In this document: in pieces, positions 31,055-40,174 of the stretch
How the letters are laid out: each line of letters opens with the position of its first letter
Numbering within the stretch: position 1 is the first letter of the stretch
Assembly (NCBI GenBank): GCA_024399115.1
Contig: JAKSHZ010000003.1
Coordinates: 78,206 to 142,205 of the forward strand
Direction: 5' to 3'
Origin: Bacilli bacterium
GTDB taxonomy: Bacteria > Bacillota_I > Bacilli_A > RFN20 > CAG-826
Length of the DNA stretch: 64,000 bases
Program-made: the position numbers and the translations under genes
The notes under the pieces: model-generated
What the model was told of the DNA's origin: nothing
Seen by the model: only the letters and a program-made list of their open reading frames with translations
Database searches by the model: none

Positions 31055-32029
31055 CTACCACATACTGTTACCGGATAACTTCTTAGATGTGAAGTTAGCG
31101 ATAACAAGAAGCGCAACGTTAATAACTGAGTTAAATAAACCAGCAGCAGTACCAACACCATATTGGCCACCGATAAGACCGAATTTATAAACATAAGTTG
31201 ATAAGATTTCAGAAGTAACTAAGTTACCATCTGTTTGCATAAGTAATACTTTCTCATATCCACAGCTCATTAAGTTACCAACAGAAAGAATCATCAACAT
31301 AACGATAGTTGGTAAAATTGCAGGTAAATCTACTGAGAAAATACGTTTAAATCTAGAAGCACCATCAATTTTAGCTGCTTCATGTAATGATGGATCAACA
31401 CCTGAAAGCGCTGCTAAATAGATAATTGCAGACCATCCAAAGTCTTGCCAGTTACCTGAGAAAATGAATAATGGTCTAAATGCATCTGGATTTAAGAATA
31501 ATTTTAATCCGTTAGGATCTCCACCCATCTTTGCACTCAATTGGTCTAATAAACCATCAGAACCAAAGATGAATTTCATCATACCTACTAAGACAACAAG
31601 TGAGATGAAGTGAGGAGCATAGAATAAGATTTGTAAACCTTTTTTCATCTTCTTAGAGCGAAGTGAGTTAAGTAATAAAGCAACAATAATTGGAAGAGGG
31701 AATCCAACAATGAAGCCTAAAATACAAAGAATAAATGTATTCCAGAAATAATCCTGGAAGTTAGGATTTGAGAAGAAGGTCTGGAAGTTTTGCCAACCAA
31801 CCCAGTGAGTTCCTTGTCCTAAAATAGGATCGCCAGGCATATAGTCTTGGAAAGCGACTAAGATACCATACATAGGAATGTAGCAGAAAACAATAACGTA
31901 AATAAATGCTGGAATAATGAAGAGTAAAATCCAACCTTTACGCTTGAAATTAGCCTTCCAATCTTCCCATTTAGAATGAGGTTTTAACAATTCTTCTGCT
32001 GATGTTTGTCCAATAGAATTATCAGTCAT
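31055..32029 (-). CDS. Sugar ABC transporter permease, LplB/YteP type
   Basis: 324 residues. A ~30-residue cytoplasmic N-tail is followed by six helices with EAA loop LHEAAKIDGASRFKRIFSVD. It is the heterodimer partner of the LplC-type permease. SD GGAGG precedes the ATG. Confidence 0.92.
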   Translation of the reverse strand: MTDNSIGQTSAEELLKPHSKWEDWKANFKRKGWILLFIIPAFIYVIVFCYIPMYGILVAFQDYMPGDPILGQGTHWVGWQNFQTFFSNPNFQDYFWNTFILCILGFIVGFPLPIIVALLLNSLRSKKMKKGLQILFYAPHFISLVVLVGMMKFIFGSDGLLDQLSAKMGGDPNGLKLFLNPDAFRPLFIFSGNWQDFGWSAIIYLAALSGVDPSLHEAAKIDGASRFKRIFSVDLPAILPTIVMLMILSVGNLMSCGYEKVLLMQTDGNLVTSEILSTYVYKFGLIGGQYGVGTAAGLFNSVINVALLVIANFTSKKLSGNSMW

Positions 32030-32034
32030 ACTAA

Positions 32035-33075
32035 TTACCTCCTATCTTCTTTCATCTTTTTATAAGCTGAATATCCAACATAACTGAGGATAAGTCCAGC
32101 AAAGATAATAATGTCAACCCAGAAGAAGAAATGTGAGACTTCTGCAGGGATTTCAGGGAAAGTTTCAACTTCATCAGTTAAAGAAAGTTTAACTTCAGGA
32201 CGTCCTTTAACTGTGTATAATTTAACTTTGTGTTCACCACTTTCTATAGTGTCTAAAACTTCTTTAGAGATTTTAATTCTCTTATCAGTTTGAGTGAATT
32301 CAATTTCTTTAGTATCCACAGTTACTTTGCTGACAGCAACATTTTCACTAATTTCAATAAAAGCGTCATTTCCATGAAATACTTTATCTACAGTGAAGTT
32401 TGCATTAACTCCAACGAAATCATTTTCAATGTTAAATGATAAGTCAGTCAATGAAGTAACCGCTCTAAATGTGTAAGTTTTATCGCTTTCTAAAGTTTTG
32501 AGATATTCTTGTGAAATTGTTAATAATCCTTTATCAACTGTGTATTGAGTAGTACCTAAAAGCGAATAATTTTCAGTAACGTTAATAACTTTGCTAACTG
32601 AATAACCACCAACAAATAAGTCGCCATCAAGAGTGTCTGTTTCAAAATATTCAACATTTGATGAATTACCGATTGTGTAGAAATCTCCACCATCATAATC
32701 ATCTAAAACGTAAGTGATTACAGCAGCTGAACTCTTATTTAAATAAACTTTCGCTGTGTTTTCGTTAACAACTAAGCATAACGAGAAATTTTCATTTTCT
32801 GTAAGTTCTTGAACAGAAGTCTTAAGAATTTGATTATCTTTTCCTATTAAAGCAATGGTTTTATCTGTTCCACTAGCAACAACCGAGAAATATTTATCAT
32901 TACTTTTGCCAAAAACAAATCCACTATTAGCACTATATTCGAAGTTTGCAGAACAAACAAAGTTTTCAGCAGTATTAACTTCATCATAGGCATAAGCAGC
33001 TTGCATTGTTTGCATTGGTGCGAGCATAGGTAATGCGCATGCTAGTGATAAGAATGCTAATTTCTTAAAAGCCAT
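32035..33075 (-). CDS. Secreted, C-terminally membrane-anchored beta-rich protein
   Basis: 346 residues. A signal peptide (cleavage near AYA-YDE) is followed by beta-rich sequence with a lectin-like strand pattern (FVFGKSNDKYFSVVASG, AKVYLNKSSAAVITYVLDD), similar in style to GH32 C-terminal beta-sandwiches. It ends with one transmembrane helix (FFFWVDIIIFAGLILSYVGY) and a basic tail, so it is held in the membrane. No catalytic motif is seen. A fructan-binding or presenting role is inferred from operon position. Confidence 0.65.
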   Translation of the reverse strand: MAFKKLAFLSLACALPMLAPMQTMQAAYAYDEVNTAENFVCSANFEYSANSGFVFGKSNDKYFSVVASGTDKTIALIGKDNQILKTSVQELTENENFSLCLVVNENTAKVYLNKSSAAVITYVLDDYDGGDFYTIGNSSNVEYFETDTLDGDLFVGGYSVSKVINVTENYSLLGTTQYTVDKGLLTISQEYLKTLESDKTYTFRAVTSLTDLSFNIENDFVGVNANFTVDKVFHGNDAFIEISENVAVSKVTVDTKEIEFTQTDKRIKISKEVLDTIESGEHKVKLYTVKGRPEVKLSLTDEVETFPEIPAEVSHFFFWVDIIIFAGLILSYVGYSAYKKMKEDRR

Positions 33076-33101
33076 AATTCTCCTTCCTTATTAATCTTTA
33101 A

Positions 33102-36098
33102 TTATTTTGTAATGTTGATATTAAATGAACCTTGTCTCCAACCAGAGAAGTAATCAAGTAATAGATAAACTGTATCGTTTTCAGCAACATCTAAAGTGAG
33201 AGTTTCATCCCAATCTCTATTTTCTTGGCCTTTTCCGATAAATTCAGTTCTCTTATTTTCGCCAGTTGAATCTTGAACAACAATTCTAACAGTCCAACGT
33301 GGGTCTGGTTCATCTCCACCCCACATGTTTAAAGCGTAATTAATCTTTGAAACCCCTGCAGAAACTTTATATCCAATGACGACCATAGTTCCTTCTGGAT
33401 CACATTTAAACCAGTCATTTTTAACTTCAATGTCTGTTCCTTTATAAGCTTCTCCATCTTTATTTAAAGGATTTAATGTAAATGTATTGCTGTCGAAGTT
33501 ATAGTCTTGAGTATATCCGTAACTCCAAGCTTCTCCGCCAAAATCATCATGGAAGTTAGCGACCGGATACACAGGAGCAGTTCCTCCAACTTTTGTGATG
33601 TTGATATTAAATGAACCTTGTCTCCAACCAGAGAAGTAATCAAGTAATAGATAAACTGTATCGTTTTCAGCAACATCTAAAGTGAGAGTTTCATCCCAAT
33701 CTCTATTTTCTTGGCCTTTTCCGATAAATTCAGTTCTCTTATTTTCGCCAGTTGAATCTTGAACAACAATTCTAACAGTCCAACGTGGGTCTGGTTCATC
33801 TCCACCCCACATGTTTAAAGCGTAATTAATCTTTGAAACCCCTGCAGAAACTTTATATCCAATGACGACCATAGTTCCTTCTGGATCACATTTAAACCAG
33901 TCATTTTTAACTTCAATGTCTGTTCCTTTATAAGCTTCTCCATCTTTATTTAAAGGATTTAATGTAAATGTATTGCTGTCGAAGTTATAGTCTTGAGTAT
34001 ATCCGTAACTCCAAGCTTCTCCGCCAAAATCATCATGGAAATTAGCGAGTGGATACTCAGGAATAGTTTCTTCAACTTTTGTGATGCTGATATTAAATGA
34101 ACCTTGTGTCCAACCAGAGAAGTTATCGAGTAATAAGTAAATATGATCTTCTTGAGCTACGTCTAATTCGAAAGTTTCATTCCAATCTCTATTTGTTTCG
34201 CCTTTATTAATGAATTTAAAATCTTTATTTGCGCCATCTTTTGAAGTTGTTACGACTCTTACTGTCCAACGTGGGTCTGGTTCTTCTTCGCCCCACATAT
34301 TTAAAGCGTAGTTAACTTTAGAAACACCTGATCCAATTTGATAATCAATGACGAGCATAGTTCCTTCTGGGTCACAGCAGAACCAGTTATTTTTAACTTC
34401 AATGCCTGTTCCTTTATAAGCTTCTCCATCTTTATTTAAAGGATTTAATGTAAATGTATTGTTTTCGAAGTTATAGTTTTCAGTATAACCATATCTCCAT
34501 CCTTCTCCGCCAAAATCATCATGGAAGTTAGCGCCTGTAAATTCTTTAACATATTTAGTTAAGTTAATGTTGAAAGAACCTTGTTTCCAGCCAGAGAAGT
34601 TTTCGAGTAATAAGTAGATATTATCGTTTTTAGCAACATCTAAAGTAAGTGTTTCATCCCAATCTCTATTTGTTTGACCTTTACCAATGAATTTAACATC
34701 TTTGTTTGCGCCAGTTGAATCTTGAACAATAATTCTAACAGTCCAACGTGGGTCTGGTTCTTCTCCACCCCACATATTTAAAGCGTAATTGAGCTTATCA
34801 ACGCCATTAGGAACGTTATAACCTACAACCAACATTCCGTCTGGATCATATTTAAACCAATCGTTTTTAACTTCAATGCCATTTCCAACCCAAGCTTCGC
34901 TACCGGCAGAGAGTGGGTTAAATGTAAATTTATCATTTTCAAAGTTGTAGTCATTTGTATATCCATATGACCAACCTTTATATTCTGTTGTAGAGAAATC
35001 ATCATGGAAGTTTGCGCCTTGACCAAATTCTCTTTCAACAGTTACAGGAAGGGTTGGAACTGTTTCAATTTTTGTATGTCCACATTTAATGCAAGTACGA
35101 GTTAATATGCCTTCAGTTACTTCTGTTGGCTCAGTTGTTACTCGACCTTCGTTAAATGAGTGAATACATTCTGCTTTTAATGAATATGTATAAGTACCAG
35201 TTGCTTCACCAGTACCCTTATTCTCAAATACTAAATATAAAGTGTCACCTTCTGTGACTTCTATTGCGTTACTAGTAACATTCCATTCATTTTTGTTGGT
35301 AGCATTTAAAGCATTTGATTTTGTTTTAGTGTTACCATTAGCATCCACTAATATTAAAGTAGCATCTAAGACGCTTGTATTAGATTTACCTTTGAATGAT
35401 ACAGTTGCTTTAACTTCTGTGGCAGTAACGTTGCTTTGAGTGAAATGATATGCAATAGCAGCGTTACCATTAGACTTAATGGAGTCTCTACCAATAGAAA
35501 CATTATCATCAGAATATGTTTCATTTGTACCAGCTGTAATTTGATGGAAAGAAATAGGATTATTTACATCAAAGCTAGATACATAGCCATAATCCCAACG
35601 TCCTTTATTATTTGTTGAGAATTGTTTTGCGATACTAGCTTCAGCTTCAAGAGCTTCTTTTTTAGTAGTGTTACAGTCAGAACAAGTTAATGTTTTTTCA
35701 CCTTTTACTAATAAATCAGGTTCTTTGGTAACTACAGGATTAGCGAAATGATGATCGCTTTTTTCTAAATCAATTTCTTGAGAAGCGGTACATCCTTCGT
35801 TTTCGCATTCAATAAGAGCTTTACCTTTTTCGTTACATTTAGATTCTTTAGTAATATTTGGAGTGCTCCAACTATGCTCAGTTCTAGCAATACTTTCTGT
35901 TTTAGTTTGTTTACAACCATCTACAGAACAAGAATAAATTTTTAAGCCTTCTGAGTGACATGTTGCTTCGGTTTTAACGATACCTTCATCCCAGATATGA
36001 TCGTGTTCTTCAATAGTTTTCAGTCCACACGAAACAAGACCCATCGTTCCAGCGACGCTTAAAGAGAGCAAAAAGGCCAAATGAATTTTTTTCTTCAT
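33102..36098 (-). CDS. Large surface lipoprotein with Cys-pair modules and four tandem 162-residue repeats
   Basis: 998 residues. A lipoprotein signal (GLVSC) is followed by zinc-ribbon-like Cys modules (TCHSEGLKIYSCSVDGC, CNEKGKALIECENEGC, TLTCSDC, TRTCIKC). After a beta-rich domain come four copies of a module starting ANFHDDF at about residues 360, 522, 684 and 846. Each has conserved WSYGYTxDYNF, YALNMWGGxEPDPRWTVR and FSGWxQGSFNI. The aromatic-rich jelly-roll pattern suggests sugar binding. It is the first gene of the operon and likely the main surface glycan-binding protein. Confidence 0.75.
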   Translation of the reverse strand: MKKKIHLAFLLSLSVAGTMGLVSCGLKTIEEHDHIWDEGIVKTEATCHSEGLKIYSCSVDGCKQTKTESIARTEHSWSTPNITKESKCNEKGKALIECENEGCTASQEIDLEKSDHHFANPVVTKEPDLLVKGEKTLTCSDCNTTKKEALEAEASIAKQFSTNNKGRWDYGYVSSFDVNNPISFHQITAGTNETYSDDNVSIGRDSIKSNGNAAIAYHFTQSNVTATEVKATVSFKGKSNTSVLDATLILVDANGNTKTKSNALNATNKNEWNVTSNAIEVTEGDTLYLVFENKGTGEATGTYTYSLKAECIHSFNEGRVTTEPTEVTEGILTRTCIKCGHTKIETVPTLPVTVEREFGQGANFHDDFSTTEYKGWSYGYTNDYNFENDKFTFNPLSAGSEAWVGNGIEVKNDWFKYDPDGMLVVGYNVPNGVDKLNYALNMWGGEEPDPRWTVRIIVQDSTGANKDVKFIGKGQTNRDWDETLTLDVAKNDNIYLLLENFSGWKQGSFNINLTKYVKEFTGANFHDDFGGEGWRYGYTENYNFENNTFTLNPLNKDGEAYKGTGIEVKNNWFCCDPEGTMLVIDYQIGSGVSKVNYALNMWGEEEPDPRWTVRVVTTSKDGANKDFKFINKGETNRDWNETFELDVAQEDHIYLLLDNFSGWTQGSFNISITKVEETIPEYPLANFHDDFGGEAWSYGYTQDYNFDSNTFTLNPLNKDGEAYKGTDIEVKNDWFKCDPEGTMVVIGYKVSAGVSKINYALNMWGGDEPDPRWTVRIVVQDSTGENKRTEFIGKGQENRDWDETLTLDVAENDTVYLLLDYFSGWRQGSFNINITKVGGTAPVYPVANFHDDFGGEAWSYGYTQDYNFDSNTFTLNPLNKDGEAYKGTDIEVKNDWFKCDPEGTMVVIGYKVSAGVSKINYALNMWGGDEPDPRWTVRIVVQDSTGENKRTEFIGKGQENRDWDETLTLDVAENDTVYLLLDYFSGWRQGSFNINITK
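33104..34060 (-). repeat. Two nearly identical 486-bp tandem repeats inside the surface protein gene
   Basis: The last two modules are offset by exactly 486 bp. By eye they are identical over about 450 bp (33114-33560 versus 33600-34046), diverging only at the junctions. The first two modules are clearly diverged. This implies recent duplication or gene conversion. Confidence 0.85.
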
Positions 36099-36176
36099 AG
36101 TTTGTTCCTCTATATAAAATGTATTTGTGACTTCATTATTTCATATAAAAAATGTTCGTGTAATGCTTTTGCTGAA

Positions 36177-36260
36177 TTTGTGCAAATCTCCAAATGAATC
36201 ATAGATAAAATTGTGCAAATGAAAAAAATATTGCTTTTAATTGACTAGAAAAGATATAGT
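36177..36260 (+). promoter_or_regulatory. Promoter and LacI-type operators at the regulator/fructan operon divergence
   Basis: TTTGTGCAAAT (36177-36187) and TTGTGCAAAT (36211-36220) are repeated operator motifs in the 182-nt divergent region. TTGCTT (36231-36236), 18 nt, TATAGT (36255-36260) form the lacI-type promoter. The first motif also faces the minus-strand operon and could repress it. Confidence 0.65.
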
Positions 36261-36280
36261 TTAAGTGTGAGGCAAACTTT

Positions 36281-37321
36281 ATGGGGAAAGCTGTAACCAT
36301 CAATGATATTGCAAAACAATTAAATCTATCAAGAAACACTGTAGCGAAGGCTTTAAATGGGCAATATGTCCCTGCAAAGACAAGGTTGCTTGTTATTGAA
36401 AAAGCTAAAGAATTAAATTACAAATCGCTAAGAAGTTCCGAAACTGTAGATGCTGGAAAGAAACATCGTATTTTACTTTTATCTGGAAAACCACTTTATA
36501 ATGTAAATTATTACATTCATTTAGTTAGAGGCATCGAAAATTATTGTTTCGATCAAAATTATGAGTTACTTCAATACACTTACAATTTAAATAAAGATGG
36601 TTTTGATGATTTATCAAAATATATAAAAGAAGCAGAAATTGATGGGATTATTGGAATTGAATGCTTTGAAAAAGAATTTGTAACAAAGCTTCTTAATCTT
36701 GATGTTCCTATCTGCTTTAATGACTTTACTGCATATAATGTAGTAGGCAATAAAAACTATGATTTAATTTGTGCGGATGATGAAAAAGTCATCACAAATA
36801 TGATTAGATATATCCACACTTCAGTTAAACCTTTGAACCATATAACTTTTGTTGGAGATTATCGTCACTGTTTAAGCTTCTATGAACGTTACATGGGCAT
36901 GTTAAGAGGTATCAATAGAATCAATATTGAGCACTCAAAAGAAGAAGATATTTTGGGTGATGATGCTGCATTCGATTACGGAAGTGCGGAAGTTATTAAA
37001 AAAGAGATTTTGAATCTTAAATATAAAGCAGACTTATTTGTGTGTAGCAATGACTTCATCGCAAGAACTGTTTGTAATGCCCTTCAATTATTAGGCAAGA
37101 AGATTCCTGATGATGCGATGGTTATGGGATTTGATGATGTTGCAGAATCTACAGCATTCTCGCCACAAATTACATCATTTAACGTTGATAAAGAATATGT
37201 TGGTTTACAAGCGGTTAAAGTTTTAGTGGAAAGAATTGAAAATCCAAAAGTTCCTTCAAAAACTATTATTCTTCAATCAAATCCTATTTATAGAGAATCT
37301 ACAAATAAACGTAAGAAATAA
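36281..37321 (+). CDS. LacI-family regulator of the fructan locus
   Basis: 346 residues. The N-terminal LacI helix-turn-helix and hinge (VTINDIAKQLNLSRNTVAKA, then LNGQYVPAKTRLLVIEKAKE) is followed by a periplasmic-binding-protein-like effector domain ending in ALQLLGKKIPDDAMVMGFDD and a typical SPQITSFNVD segment. It is divergent from the eleven-gene fructan operon, so control of that operon by a fructose-derived ligand is inferred. SD GAGG lies 8 nt upstream. Confidence 0.92.
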   Translation: MGKAVTINDIAKQLNLSRNTVAKALNGQYVPAKTRLLVIEKAKELNYKSLRSSETVDAGKKHRILLLSGKPLYNVNYYIHLVRGIENYCFDQNYELLQYTYNLNKDGFDDLSKYIKEAEIDGIIGIECFEKEFVTKLLNLDVPICFNDFTAYNVVGNKNYDLICADDEKVITNMIRYIHTSVKPLNHITFVGDYRHCLSFYERYMGMLRGINRINIEHSKEEDILGDDAAFDYGSAEVIKKEILNLKYKADLFVCSNDFIARTVCNALQLLGKKIPDDAMVMGFDDVAESTAFSPQITSFNVDKEYVGLQAVKVLVERIENPKVPSKTIILQSNPIYRESTNKRKK

Positions 37322-37347
37322 GGTTTCCATGCACGGAAACCTTTTTA
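37320..37347. terminator. Terminator between LacI regulator and the convergent GH32-like gene
   Basis: AAGGTTTCC-atgcac-GGAAACCTT with TTTTTAT on the plus side, immediately after the regulator stop. Confidence 0.82.
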
Positions 37348-38742
37348 TCTAATCTTAAATGTTAAATTCGAAAGTTTAACTTTTGTGTTTTTAGAGTAAA
37401 AACTTAGATGTGAATTTATAATTTCATAGAATCTACATGTAAGTGACATAGCTTCATCAATATAAATTGCAACTACACTTCCTTCAGAAACTAAAGTGAA
37501 ATGATATTTTGCATCTTCTTTTAACTCAGCATTAATAAATGAATCGTTTCTATTCTTATTAAGAACGATATATTCTACTCGATTATTTTTAGTGTTGAAT
37601 TTGATTTTTCCCTGCAAATTCTCGTTTTTTTCACTTCCGAAAATAAACCCGAAATCTGATTTACCAGTAAATTCAATATCTCCTTCAAGTTTAAAATTTT
37701 CAGATATCTTAGCAATTTCAACGATTGAGTTTTTATCTATATTACAGTTTGAACAGCTTAATTTAATATCTGTTTGGAAATAACTATCTAAATTATTAAC
37801 CTTGGTTAGGTATAAAGTTCCATCTTCTTTTTGAGCCACTTTACTCACTAAAAGATTTCCGCCCCAAGTACCATCTCCACTATCACTATATCCATGCCTT
37901 CCTCTAGCCCATCCAACCATGTAAGTATTAACTCCATCACTTACTGCTTTTGGAACATAAAAGTATTTACCATCTAATCTATAAGGAATGCCATATTTTC
38001 CACTATCAAAATCGGTAAATCTTTCTTTTGATTTGGTAACCCATAGCGTATCATCCTGACACGAAAATGAAAGATACCAGTAACCATTAATTTTAAAAAT
38101 GTTAGAGCATTCAAAATTGAAAAATTTAAAGTCAAAATAATCATTCTTTTCTTGAAAAACCACTCCATCATAAGAATATGACTTTAAGTCTTTTGAAAGG
38201 CTATATTTTGCAATAATCTTGCCTTTTGAAGGAGAATTTGTAGTAATTGTTAATATAAATTTCTCGCTTTTTGCGTCATAAAAGACGTCAGGATCTCTAA
38301 AATCTCTATGGCTTAAGTCTTCTAATGGTTCAATATATAGATTTTCAATTTTCTTAAAGTGATAAAGGTCATTTTCGCTCTTTGCAATCATGACTTTTTC
38401 TTGAATTTCTAATCTATGATTATGCCCGGTATAGAAAAAGTAATATGTATTATCAACTTTTACAACTGAACCAGTTCCTGCCCAGTCATCTTGCTCCATT
38501 TTATTTTCAGAAGCATGAATCACTTCACCTTTGTCTATATAGTGTAAAAAATCTTTTGTTTCTACTAAAAATATAGAGTGATTGTAGCTGTTGCCTTGGT
38601 CTTTAAGATAGAAAATATAAAAAGTTCCATTTTCGTAGTATGGAATTACATCACCAACGAAGCCGTCTTTTGGTCGATAAAATAAATTATAATCAACAGC
38701 GTCTTCTAATTCTCTTCCTTTTAAGCCTTCAAATCTATTCAT
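37345..38742 (-). CDS. Atypical GH32-like beta-fructosidase, cytoplasmic
   Basis: 465 residues without signal peptide. Motifs parallel the lipoprotein at 23168: FVGDVIPYYENGTFYIFYL (putative nucleophile Asp), HRDFRDPDVFYD (RDP) and FECSNIF (EC acid/base), with a C-terminal beta-sandwich (VVAIYIDEAMSLTCRFYEII). It is monocistronic behind the LacI gene and probably acts on imported oligosaccharides. Clan GH-J membership is well supported; the bond cleaved is unknown. Confidence 0.75.
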   Translation of the reverse strand: MNRFEGLKGRELEDAVDYNLFYRPKDGFVGDVIPYYENGTFYIFYLKDQGNSYNHSIFLVETKDFLHYIDKGEVIHASENKMEQDDWAGTGSVVKVDNTYYFFYTGHNHRLEIQEKVMIAKSENDLYHFKKIENLYIEPLEDLSHRDFRDPDVFYDAKSEKFILTITTNSPSKGKIIAKYSLSKDLKSYSYDGVVFQEKNDYFDFKFFNFECSNIFKINGYWYLSFSCQDDTLWVTKSKERFTDFDSGKYGIPYRLDGKYFYVPKAVSDGVNTYMVGWARGRHGYSDSGDGTWGGNLLVSKVAQKEDGTLYLTKVNNLDSYFQTDIKLSCSNCNIDKNSIVEIAKISENFKLEGDIEFTGKSDFGFIFGSEKNENLQGKIKFNTKNNRVEYIVLNKNRNDSFINAELKEDAKYHFTLVSEGSVVAIYIDEAMSLTCRFYEIINSHLSFYSKNTKVKLSNLTFKIR

Positions 38743-38965
38743 TTTTCACTCTCAATATTACGTTCTTTAGAACATAACGATGTTTATTCTAATATCAAAT
38801 TCTTATTTTTAAAAGTAAGATTAAAGATTTTTGTGCTCGAAAAGTGCCTGAACAAAGATTAGATAATTTCTAACAAATTGGTAATCACCATTACTTTATA
38901 TTTTTCTTTTTCTATGAATTCTTAGAGTGAATTCCGGTTTTAATCGTTTTATGCATGTAAAATTT

Positions 38966-39730
38966 TTACAATCTTTTACTTCCGTCGATAACATCTCTAA
39001 CTTCTTTTTCGCTTAAATAGAACATTGGAGATAAAATTCCCCATTTAATTCTTACGTAACGATAATCTACTGTTGTTCTTTTTCTACCACTTGGTTGATA
39101 GTTAAGTCCGCCAAAATGAATCGAAGTTTTGTGTTCTCTATAATTTAATACCAAAGAATAGATATCTTCTTTGGATAGTAAGAATCCTTTATCAACATTT
39201 CCATAATATAAATAAGTAAGCGCGGTTCTTTTATTATTCGCTCCTTTTATTACAGTCCTGTTAATGACTTTCTTAATTATTTCTTCTTTATCCAAAGCGA
39301 TACTGGCTTTTAAGAAATAGCTAGAGTATCTTTCCTCTAACTCTTCTTTAGTAAAAGGTACACCATTATTGCTTATCTTCATGGTTTCGCCAAAATGATA
39401 GAAATAAATCGTTCTTAATACCCAAGTATCCACACCTAAGTATTTTAAAAACCTTCTAAAAGTGAAGAAGTCTTCTTGATGCACAGATGGATTCCTTCCT
39501 GATTTAATTGATAAATACTGAAGTGTATTCCTTACCTTAATAATTGCGTCTGGCTTGGCTTGATGATCTGGATGCTTTCTTGCGTATATAACATCGTCAT
39601 CTTTAATAAATGGAAACATAGTTGAAATGTGTTTCTTCCATTTCTCGTTTAAATCCTTAAACCTTTTAAAATTTAAGTATTCGATAATTACGGCTTCATT
39701 CTTTAAACCGTTTACTGCTTGATGTTTCAT
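38966..39730 (-). CDS. Putative PD-(D/E)XK restriction-like nuclease of unknown role
   Basis: 254 residues, basic, no signal or membrane segment. KPDAIIKVRNTLQYLSIKSG (about 78-97) resembles a nuclease core with Asp followed by a Ser-x-Lys strand, then GRNPSVHQEDFFTF. The C-terminus ends MFYLSEKEVRDVIDGSKRL. I do not recognise a named family. A decayed C-terminal copy at 20488-20553 shows that the gene family has spread in this genome. SD GGGAGG lies 6 nt upstream. It lies next to a decayed tRNA pair. Confidence 0.5.
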   Translation of the reverse strand: MKHQAVNGLKNEAVIIEYLNFKRFKDLNEKWKKHISTMFPFIKDDDVIYARKHPDHQAKPDAIIKVRNTLQYLSIKSGRNPSVHQEDFFTFRRFLKYLGVDTWVLRTIYFYHFGETMKISNNGVPFTKEELEERYSSYFLKASIALDKEEIIKKVINRTVIKGANNKRTALTYLYYGNVDKGFLLSKEDIYSLVLNYREHKTSIHFGGLNYQPSGRKRTTVDYRYVRIKWGILSPMFYLSEKEVRDVIDGSKRL

Positions 39731-39892
39731 AAAAATCCTCCCTACTTTATATAAGGGGGCGTTTTTTAAATTTTTTACGAAAAAAGTTTATTTTCTTTTA
39801 AAAATTGACTTTTTAAACTATGTTTAATTTTTTTATATAAAATGGCAACTTTGAGACTAATTCCCAAAATTTTGCCAGGCACACTACTTTTT

Positions 39893-39982
39893 TTAACCGA
39901 TCGATCATAGGTTCGCTACGTTAGGCGCCAATATGTGAAGCTTGCTTAACCATTCATAGTTCGATATCCCAGTATGGCACCA
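39893..39982 (+). pseudogene. Decayed tRNA-Asn and tRNA-Glu copies, inverted relative to the intact pair
   Basis: 39895-39930 resembles the 3' half of the tRNA-Asn at 40099-40174: AACCGATCGATCATAGGTTC versus AACCGATCGGTCGTAGGTTC, ending TTAGGCGCCA versus GTAGGCGCCA. 39931-39982 resembles tRNA-Glu with the anticodon arm largely lost: ATATGTGAAGC and TTGCTTAAC near the 5' end, CATTCATAGTTCGATATCCC in the T-arm, ending TATGGCACCA. The order Asn-Glu matches the functional pair, but on the opposite strand. Confidence 0.75.
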
Positions 39983-39984
39983 AC

Positions 39985-40010
39985 AAAAAAACCACCAAGC
40001 GGTGGTTTAT
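39985..40010. terminator. Terminator after the tRNA pair
   Basis: AACCACC-aagc-GGTGGTT with A-rich/T-rich flanks on both sides (TTTTTTTG on the minus strand, TTTATTTTG on the plus strand). Confidence 0.75.
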
Positions 40011-40019
40011 TTTGCAAAT

Positions 40020-40096
40020 TGGTGACCATAATGGGATTCGAACCCATGAATGCCACCGTGAAAGGGTGGTGAGTTAAGCCGCTTCTCCATATGGCC
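40020..40096 (-). tRNA. trnE: tRNA-Glu (TTC anticodon)
   Basis: 77 nt with encoded CCA. Acceptor GGCCATA/TATGGTC, anticodon loop CTTTCAC (anticodon TTC) on a CCACC/GGTGG stem, T-arm with TTCGAAT. It lies 2 nt after tRNA-Asn. Confidence 0.95.
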
Positions 40097-40098
40097 AA

Positions 40099-40174
40099 TG
40101 GCGCCTACCGTAGGACTCGAACCTACGACCGATCGGTTAACAGCCGATAGCTCTACCGACTGAGCTAGGTAGGC
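40099..40174 (-). tRNA. trnN: tRNA-Asn (GTT anticodon)
   Basis: 76 nt with encoded CCA. Acceptor GCCTACC/GGTAGGC, D-arm with GCTCAGTCGGTAGAGC, anticodon loop CTGTTAA (anticodon GTT), T-loop TTCGAGT. The 5' leader contains a 14-nt perfect complement of the anticodon arm. Confidence 0.96.

Noticed and set aside
33104..34060. CRISPR or mobile repeat
   Set aside because: The 486-bp repeats are in-frame protein modules, not short repeats with spacers.
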